Source: a bacterium
Lineage (GTDB): Bacteria; Armatimonadota; UBA5829
DNA length: 64,000 nucleotides
Assembly: GCA_021371935.1 (NCBI GenBank)
Contig: JAJFVF010000009.1
Span: 1 to 64,000, forward strand
Direction: 5' to 3'
In this document: one piece after another, positions 59,371 to 64,000 of the stretch
How positions within the stretch are numbered: position 1 is the stretch's first letter
Layout of the letters: every line of letters starts with the position of its first letter
Notes under the pieces: generated by a model
The model's database searches: none
What the model was told of the DNA's origin: nothing
What the model saw: only the letters and a program-made list of their open reading frames with translations
Position numbers and translations under genes: made by a program

Positions 59371-60357
59371 ATGCCGACATATGGAATTGAAGAGGAAGTA
59401 TTTATAACCGAACCCGAGCGTCCCACGTTCGATTCGTTTTACTATCTGGCCAGGCTCCTTGCCAAGGACCCGGGGTTTTACTACACCCATTCAGCCCACA
59501 ACTTTGCCAGAGGCAAGGACTTAAAGCAGGGATGGGTCAGCGGAGTCGAGATCAGCACTGGCGTCCATAAGGATGTCGAGTCACTCGCTGATGACTTGGC
59601 CGAGCGCAGAGCCGAACTGGCATCGGTCACATCCGGTCTTATTGTCCCGATGGGTCACCTTATCAATTACGATGCCTCCACCAACACCTGTGCAATCCAC
59701 ATCCACATCGGCAATGTCGAAGACAAGCGTCGGCTCTATGGCAATCTGATCCACTTTCTACCGGTTCTTCCTCTGTTTACTGCAAATTCTCCAATGGTCA
59801 AAGGCAGATATTTCGGCCAGTCGTATAGAATGTTCAAGTCGTTCGCCATCGGACCGATCAAGAGTGATTGGGCGGTGCGGTTTCAAGATGTGATCCTGTC
59901 AAAGCGGCTGGGGACTATCGAGCTGAGGGTGTGTGATACATGCTGGGATATGAATCGCATTCGGCTGCTGCTGAGGGCTGTGAGGGCGATAGCAGAGTTG
60001 AACGAAACGCTTGATCCCAACGTAGAACAATATAACCGGCTGCGCAGCGAAATCTGCCGCATAGGGATTATAGACGAGACGTCAGGTCTTATCGATGAAC
60101 TCAAGTCAATTGTCGACTTTCCGGTCGAAGCGCTGATGCACACAGCCTCTGATGATGTGCGCGATCTATATGAAAAAGAGGGGCTGCTGGCAGCATACAG
60201 TGCAATGGACGATGGTTACAGAAATGGCGTCTTTGAGCCCAGGCCGGTCGAGAAGCGACAGCAGGCCGACATAATAAAGGGAACGTTTGGTTTTCTGGCG
60301 TATTTCGTGCCCAGGCTGCCGTATTACGCCTGGAAAGGTTTTAAAGAGCAGGCATGA
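59371..60357 (+). CDS. GCS2-family glutamate-cysteine ligase-like carboxylate-amine ligase
   Basis: A 328-residue ATP-dependent ligase of the YbdK/GCS2 family. TYGIEEEVFI at the very N-terminus is the family opening that binds magnesium-ATP; SGVEISTGVH, CAIHIHIGN and RLGTIELRVCDTCWD are further active-site stretches. It may form gamma-glutamylcysteine or join other amino acid pairs; YbdK-type proteins show only weak GCL activity. The frame is open from 59290, but GIEEE must be near the start, and the promoter lies inside the earlier part. The next gene overlaps by ATGA. Confidence 0.85.
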   Translation: MPTYGIEEEVFITEPERPTFDSFYYLARLLAKDPGFYYTHSAHNFARGKDLKQGWVSGVEISTGVHKDVESLADDLAERRAELASVTSGLIVPMGHLINYDASTNTCAIHIHIGNVEDKRRLYGNLIHFLPVLPLFTANSPMVKGRYFGQSYRMFKSFAIGPIKSDWAVRFQDVILSKRLGTIELRVCDTCWDMNRIRLLLRAVRAIAELNETLDPNVEQYNRLRSEICRIGIIDETSGLIDELKSIVDFPVEALMHTASDDVRDLYEKEGLLAAYSAMDDGYRNGVFEPRPVEKRQQADIIKGTFGFLAYFVPRLPYYAWKGFKEQA

Positions 60358-61085
60358 TTTTTGTTTATATACTTATTGCAATCGCAATATTGTGGATAGC
60401 GGCGCTCACTTTTCTGCGCCGGGTGTGGTTTTATCGAGACCCCGTTCGCATGCCCGAAAGCCGCGACGGCGTGATCGTATCTCCAGCCGATGGCCGTGTG
60501 GTCTATATCAAGCGAGTCAATGAGAACTCTATATATGCCGAGAAACTGGGTGAGAAGATACCTCTGCCCGAGATCACCGGCTGCGATTATGAGCAAAAAA
60601 ATGGTTGGGCAATAGGCATATACATGTCCCCGCTCGACGTACACTTCAACTATACTCCTCTGCCCGGCACGGTCGAGAATATACATCGGGTCAGCGCCAA
60701 AGTCAATTTGCCCATGCTCGATCTTTGGGAGTATATCAGGGTTGTCTGGCTGAGGAAGATGGTGGACATGTTCGCCCGCCGCTATCATCTTGAAAATGAG
60801 CGGAACACTATTTTCGTCGACTGCAACGGCCTCAAGATGGCCGTTGTGCTGATTGCCGATAAGTTCGTGGCAAAGATAAGGTGCTTTGTGGAGCCGGGCG
60901 AGAGGTTGGAATATTCCCAAAAACTGGGGTTCATAGAGCGCGGCAGTCAGGTCGATCTGGTAATCTTTTCGGATGATGTCGAGTTCAACGTCGCTGTGGG
61001 TGAACAGGTCTATGGCGGCAAGACTGTCATTGCCAGGCTTGTTCATGCCCTTGAGGGTAATAGAGATATAATGGCCGCCGGTTGA
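60354..61085 (+). CDS. psd: Phosphatidylserine decarboxylase-family protein (short type)
   Basis: A 243-residue pyruvoyl enzyme of the short Psd/archaetidylserine decarboxylase type. A membrane helix lies at residues 2-22. FYRDPVRMPESRDGVIVSPADGRVVYI carries the first catalytic region, IYMSPLDVHFNYTPLPGTV the HxxxxP segment, and the self-cleavage site is the Gly-Ser of FIERGSQVDLVIF near residue 204. It makes phosphatidylethanolamine in the inner membrane. The stretch of about 25 residues near WEYIRVVWLRKMVD is an insertion relative to the shortest members. Overlaps the GCS2 gene by four bases. Confidence 0.88.
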   Translation: MIFVYILIAIAILWIAALTFLRRVWFYRDPVRMPESRDGVIVSPADGRVVYIKRVNENSIYAEKLGEKIPLPEITGCDYEQKNGWAIGIYMSPLDVHFNYTPLPGTVENIHRVSAKVNLPMLDLWEYIRVVWLRKMVDMFARRYHLENERNTIFVDCNGLKMAVVLIADKFVAKIRCFVEPGERLEYSQKLGFIERGSQVDLVIFSDDVEFNVAVGEQVYGGKTVIARLVHALEGNRDIMAAG

Positions 61086-61112
61086 TTCAAGGGCTGGGGG
61101 AATGGTTAGAAA

Positions 61113-61553
61113 ATGAAACGAATGGGATGTTTATTCTTTATATTAGTGCTGCTGATAATCGGCTACGATCAGTGGCGTATCGAGCAGCTCAGAAGCGAAG
61201 TTCGCGCCATATCAGCCAGGGTACATATTCAGGATAAGGCAAAGAATGCAGCAAAGCCCGATCTTGTGACGGCTCTTGCCGAAGCTCAGCGTTATGCCAC
61301 GAATGCAAAAGAACTTATAGCCAAAAAGAAACCTCAGCAGGCTCAAGTGGAACTTGACAAGGCTTTGAAACGTCTTAATTCGGCTAATGATGTTACTAAG
61401 GATATTGTCGGAGATGCTGCTGTGTTTCTGGGTAATGCCCGAGACAGGACTGTTCGCACCTTCCAGAAAGCCTGGAACGATATCTCCGAAGAAGCAAAGA
61501 TCGAGAAGAATAGCAAGCAGGAAGTAAGCGGCGAAAAAACGGGTAACAGGTAA
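61113..61553 (+). CDS. Small membrane-anchored coiled-coil protein
   Basis: A 146-residue protein. The N-terminal segment (about residues 6-18, LFFILVLLIIGYD) is a short anchor or signal. The rest is charged and helical, including an Ala/Lys/Gln-rich stretch (VTALAEAQRYATNAKELIAKKKPQQAQVELDKAL) that looks like a TPR-like or coiled pair, and a later FQKAWNDISEEAK segment. No family recognised. It lies between psd and a GT2 gene with 4-28 base gaps, so it is part of the same unit. Confidence 0.65.
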   Translation: MKRMGCLFFILVLLIIGYDQWRIEQLRSEVRAISARVHIQDKAKNAAKPDLVTALAEAQRYATNAKELIAKKKPQQAQVELDKALKRLNSANDVTKDIVGDAAVFLGNARDRTVRTFQKAWNDISEEAKIEKNSKQEVSGEKTGNR

Positions 61554-61557
61554 CAGC

Positions 61558-62205
61558 ATGAAAGTAGCGGCTGTGGTGCCGGCATATAATGAAAAAGACC
61601 GGATATCGGTCGTGCTGGAGGCAATAAAGAGTGCTCAGTCTGTAGACGAGATACTCGTGGTCAGTGACGGCTCGACAGACGGCACATATGAACTGGTCTC
61701 ATCCGACCCATGTGTGCGTGTGATGCACTTGGATGCGAACCGAGGCAAGGGCGGGGCTATGCGCGCGGGTGCTCTCGGCACTGATGCGGACGTCATACTT
61801 TTTCTTGACGCCGATCTGGTCGGTATGGATGGTGAGAAAGTTGATGCCATAATACAGCCTGTCGCCGATGGCCAAACCGATATGGCTATTGGAATATTCA
61901 GCGGTGGCAGAGGTGCGACCGACCTTGCACAATTTCTCACTCCATATATCTCAGGCCAGCGTGCAATGCGCCGCGATGTATTTCTGGATATACCCGGCCT
62001 CGATGGTGTGCGTTCAGGGGTGGAGACTGCTATCACCAAGTATTTTCATTCACGCAACTTAAAAGTCAGCCGTGTAAGCCTTACCGGCTGCACCCATCAT
62101 ATGAAAGAAGAGAAACTGGGCTTTATAAGAGGTTTCTCCGCACGGATGAAAATGTACTACGACATCGCCAAAATTTTGCTCGACGGCCACGAATTCAGAA
62201 AGTAA
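61558..62205 (+). CDS. GT2-family glycosyltransferase
   Basis: A 215-residue GT-A fold transferase. VAAVVPAYNEKDRISVVLEAI and VVSDGSTDGTYEL are the nucleotide-sugar site, GKGGAMRAGAL follows, and the DXD motif appears as FLDADLVG. It is short, without C-terminal membrane helices, and resembles the soluble part of dolichyl-phosphate sugar synthases or glucosyl-3-phosphoglycerate synthases. Substrate unknown. Last gene of the GCS2-psd unit, converging with the beta-propeller PEP-CTERM gene. Confidence 0.85.
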   Translation: MKVAAVVPAYNEKDRISVVLEAIKSAQSVDEILVVSDGSTDGTYELVSSDPCVRVMHLDANRGKGGAMRAGALGTDADVILFLDADLVGMDGEKVDAIIQPVADGQTDMAIGIFSGGRGATDLAQFLTPYISGQRAMRRDVFLDIPGLDGVRSGVETAITKYFHSRNLKVSRVSLTGCTHHMKEEKLGFIRGFSARMKMYYDIAKILLDGHEFRK

Positions 62206-62225
62206 GCGCACAGCCGTCAGTCACT

Positions 62226-63470
62226 TCAAACACGCACTCTACGCAGTTTCAAAGAAACCAGAGCCGCCAAAGCTGCTGCCAATGATACGAAAGCAGATGG
62301 TTCCGGTGTTGTTGGATTGGACGATGTGACAGGTCCGGAGAACTTGGAAAGTCTTCCCTCTGAGTCCATAACAAATATACTTCCGTCGCTGCCGATTGTC
62401 GGAGAAGTGTATATAGTTGCGCCAATGCTTCTGCTCCAATTCAGCGAACCGTCAGTGGGGTCAATGGACACAATATCTCCGCTGTATGTGCCGAAAATTA
62501 TTGTGCCGTCCGCATCCAGAGTTGGCGAGGAATATATGGCAGCGTTGGTGCGGTAATACCACTTTAGCGTGCCGTCAGGGTTTATAGCGTGCAAGCAGGT
62601 GTCCTGTGCACCGACATATATAGTGCCATCAGCTCCGACGGCGGGCGCTGTTGTAATAGTCCTGCCCTGCGTAGGATATGTCCACTTTGTCGAGCCATCC
62701 GAATTCAATGCCACCAGTGATCCGCTGGCTGTTCCTACATATATAGTACCATCGGGGCCGACCGCACAGTTATTGCTTGGATTAATCACAGCCGATTTCC
62801 AGATGAATATGCCGTTTGAGCTGACGGCATAAATTCTGCCGTCTTGTGACGGCGCATATATCACACTTCCGTCAGCCGACATAGTTAAGGCGCGTGTAAT
62901 ATCCCCGCCCGTGTAGTAGCTCCACTTGATCGCTCCACTAGAATCGACCGCATATATGCGGTTGTTGTCCGAGCCAACATAAAGCGTCCCGTCTTCTCCT
63001 ATCAACATGGAACCGTTTACTGCTCCTGCAATTTTGCACGGTGATGCCCAGTTCGATGTTCCGTCAGAGTTGAACGCATATATGGAACCGCTGAGTGTTG
63101 CAAAGTATATGATTCCATTGCTTGCGACAGCCGCGCTGCCGATGATTGACGAGGAGTATCTGGACGAGCGCCATGCAAGCGATCCGTTGCCCTCCACGGC
63201 ATAGAAATACCTGTCATATGCGCCAAAATAAGCCGTGCCGTTTGATGCAATAATGGGTGATGCGCTGCATGTGGTCCCAGTCGAGTATTGCCAGTCGAGC
63301 CCAGGAGAGTATGTCGCTGTATAGCCGATCTGTCCTGTGCGCAGTGTGTTTCCTCTATATTGTGAGGCTGGCTGCAGGCAATTGCCGCGGACAGCAAAAG
63401 CTGATACTGCGGCAATCAAGATTGAGGCTGTGCATAAACAGCCTTTGAGACGAGCATTAAGTATTGGCAT
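62226..63470 (-). CDS. PQQ-like beta-propeller protein with PEP-CTERM tag
   Basis: A 414-residue exported protein. It has a signal peptide in the first 30 residues, then about eight repeats of a PQQ/outer-membrane-assembly-type blade (pattern GTxYVGSxDxxxYAxxxxGxxxWxY; for example DGTLYVGSDNNRIYAVDSS, DGTIYVGTASGSLVALNSDG). It ends in a PEP-CTERM tag: TPEP, a hydrophobic helix and KLRRVRV. Probably a surface-exposed binding protein processed by exosortase. ATG at 63470 follows AGGGTAGGGAT; the frame to 63500 begins at or before the predicted transcript start. It has a sigma-54 promoter upstream like the other PEP-CTERM gene. Confidence 0.85.
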   Translation of the reverse strand: MPILNARLKGCLCTASILIAAVSAFAVRGNCLQPASQYRGNTLRTGQIGYTATYSPGLDWQYSTGTTCSASPIIASNGTAYFGAYDRYFYAVEGNGSLAWRSSRYSSSIIGSAAVASNGIIYFATLSGSIYAFNSDGTSNWASPCKIAGAVNGSMLIGEDGTLYVGSDNNRIYAVDSSGAIKWSYYTGGDITRALTMSADGSVIYAPSQDGRIYAVSSNGIFIWKSAVINPSNNCAVGPDGTIYVGTASGSLVALNSDGSTKWTYPTQGRTITTAPAVGADGTIYVGAQDTCLHAINPDGTLKWYYRTNAAIYSSPTLDADGTIIFGTYSGDIVSIDPTDGSLNWSRSIGATIYTSPTIGSDGSIFVMDSEGRLSKFSGPVTSSNPTTPEPSAFVSLAAALAALVSLKLRRVRV

Positions 63471-63510
63471 ATTGATCCCTACCCTTGAATCGTGATGCAA
63501 TTACAACCAC

Positions 63511-63526
63511 TGCAAAAAACGTGCCA
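63511..63526 (-). promoter_or_regulatory. Sigma-54 promoter of the second PEP-CTERM gene
   Basis: Minus strand: TGGCACGTTTTTTGCA, which is TGGCACG, four bases, TTGCA. It differs from the site at 8195-8210 at one spacer base only. The predicted start is near 63500, about 30 bases before the ATG at 63470, the same distance as in the first gene. Confidence 0.88.
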
Positions 63527-63844
63527 CATCGTCATAATTAAGTTATACATTTTCGTTGATTTGCATATAGTAGAGCTATATTATTTATACTCAGCAATAC
63601 AATATGGTCGAGCTGGTGAATCATAATAGCAGAGGCTGTGACAATATGATGTAGTTTTATGTATGGCAGGTTTGAAACTATGCGGTTGCTGGGTATTTTG
63701 CCTGGGCTGGTAAATGCGGCGGGCTGATGGGCCTTTCTGCAAATGCTCAGTAAGCGATGATACGGTTTCCGGTCCGTCCGCAGAGGCCGCGGCGGACAAT
63801 TATGGAAGCCGGTCAGCGGCGTAAGCCGTGCGCAACCTGTCAAG

Positions 63845-63925
63845 TAAAAATGAAAGGCTGAGAAGTATGCCTTCTCAGCCGTGGCCTCCAAGAACGGTCA
63901 TGGGTAGGGATCGCTTTGTCGGCCA
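63845..63925 (-). ncRNA. Candidate small RNA of about 80 bases
   Basis: A strong minus-strand promoter (63931-63959) is followed, without a ribosome site, by about 45 bases and then a terminator-like hairpin GGCTGAGAAG/CTTCTCAGCC with a TTTCATTTTT run. TGGCC near the start can pair with GGCCA before the terminator. A 28-codon frame exists in it but has no ribosome site. The rest of 63527-63840 shows no convincing gene or known RNA family. Confidence 0.5.
63856..63880 (-). terminator. Intrinsic terminator of the candidate small RNA
   Basis: GGCTGAGAAG and CTTCTCAGCC form a 10-bp stem with a 5-base loop; on the minus strand TTTCATTTTTA follows. Confidence 0.65.
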
Positions 63926-63930
63926 TGCGC

Positions 63931-63959
63931 ATTGTATATAGGTTTGATCTGCGTGTCAA
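63931..63959 (-). promoter_or_regulatory. Near-consensus promoter of the candidate small RNA
   Basis: Minus strand: TTGACA (63954-63959), 17 bases, TACAAT (63931-63936). The start is predicted near 63924. Confidence 0.7.
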
Positions 63960-64000
63960 GCCTCCGATGTGGTCGCAAGGCTGTCAACAGCCCGATGAGG

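Noticed and set aside
63660-63840. Possible riboswitch in the right-end gap
   Set aside because: I compared it by eye with cobalamin, c-di-GMP, SRP and 5S/6S patterns and found no match.
63538-63891. A 117-residue minus-strand open frame at the right end
   Set aside because: It crosses the terminator hairpin of the candidate small RNA, lacks a ribosome site, and has no recognisable domain.
1-64000. CRISPR arrays, rRNA genes, transposases, prophage genes
   Set aside because: No regularly spaced direct repeats, no rRNA segments, and no integrase or transposase motifs were seen in any frame.

Overview
The window looks like a chromosomal piece of a Gram-negative-type (diderm) environmental bacterium of moderate GC. 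It carries PEP-CTERM exosortase-sorted proteins, YjbH-like outer-membrane proteins, STN/secretin-type modules, a Wzx/Wzy polysaccharide locus, a prepilin with the H-x9-DG type of C-terminus, class I fumarase and complex I genes. This mix fits Armatimonadota or a similar lineage, but no rRNA or universal marker is present to prove it. Promoters are easy to read: several are TTGACA-N17-TATAAT or close to it, and both PEP-CTERM genes instead have textbook sigma-54 sites. Starts by GTG and TTG and 4-base ATGA/GTGA overlaps are common.

Layout. 1-7.1 kb: the end of an unknown gene, a small zinc-ribbon protein, an Lrp/AsnC regulator with a class I aminotransferase, a 1131-residue secreted CBM9-like/GH-like/Ig-like protein, and a type 2 argC. 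7.1-16.9 kb: a PEP-CTERM protein, a nitroreductase, an operon of two tandem GH4 enzymes plus a NagB-like isomerase/deaminase, tRNA-Gln(CUG), a ROK-like protein, pyruvate kinase and a small acidic protein. 17-22.8 kb: ECF sigma factor, anti-sigma factor and a lipoprotein with three STN-like repeats but no secretin barrel; opposite to it a secreted two-repeat protein and a secreted Lys/Ala/Pro-rich peptide; then a metallo-beta-lactamase-fold hydrolase and a hypothetical. 22.9-32.2 kb: nadE, a 41-residue basic protein, and a LacI regulator followed by M20 peptidase, Gfo/Idh/MocA oxidoreductase, class III aminotransferase and glutamate dehydrogenase, which look like one amino-compound catabolic unit; then an alpha/beta-hydrolase lacking its nucleophile.

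32.3-45.3 kb is an exopolysaccharide locus: Wzz on the minus strand; Wzx, two hexapeptide acyltransferases, three GT4-type glycosyltransferases, an O-antigen ligase/polymerase, the initiating sugar-phosphate transferase, a YjbH-like protein and the heptose genes hddA-gmhA-gmhB. 45.4-59.2 kb is one long minus-strand array: nuoH-I-J-K, a repeat-containing 3.3 kb insert (YjbH-like, GT87, HicB, a membrane hypothetical), nuoL-M-N, a possible DnaA-N-like protein, a prepilin, and both fumarase subunits. 59.3-64 kb: a GCS2-family ligase with a nearly leaderless promoter, phosphatidylserine decarboxylase, a small coiled-coil protein, GT2, a PQQ-type beta-propeller PEP-CTERM protein, and a candidate small RNA.

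The least explained features are: a four-copy dispersed double-hairpin repeat whose stems covary and which abuts stop codons twice; a pair of 100-bp terminal-inverted-repeat elements; the ECF/anti-sigma/STN-lipoprotein unit; sigma-54 control of the PEP-CTERM genes; the repeat-laden insertion splitting nuoK from nuoL; and an alternative-pairing leader before the Gfo/Idh gene.
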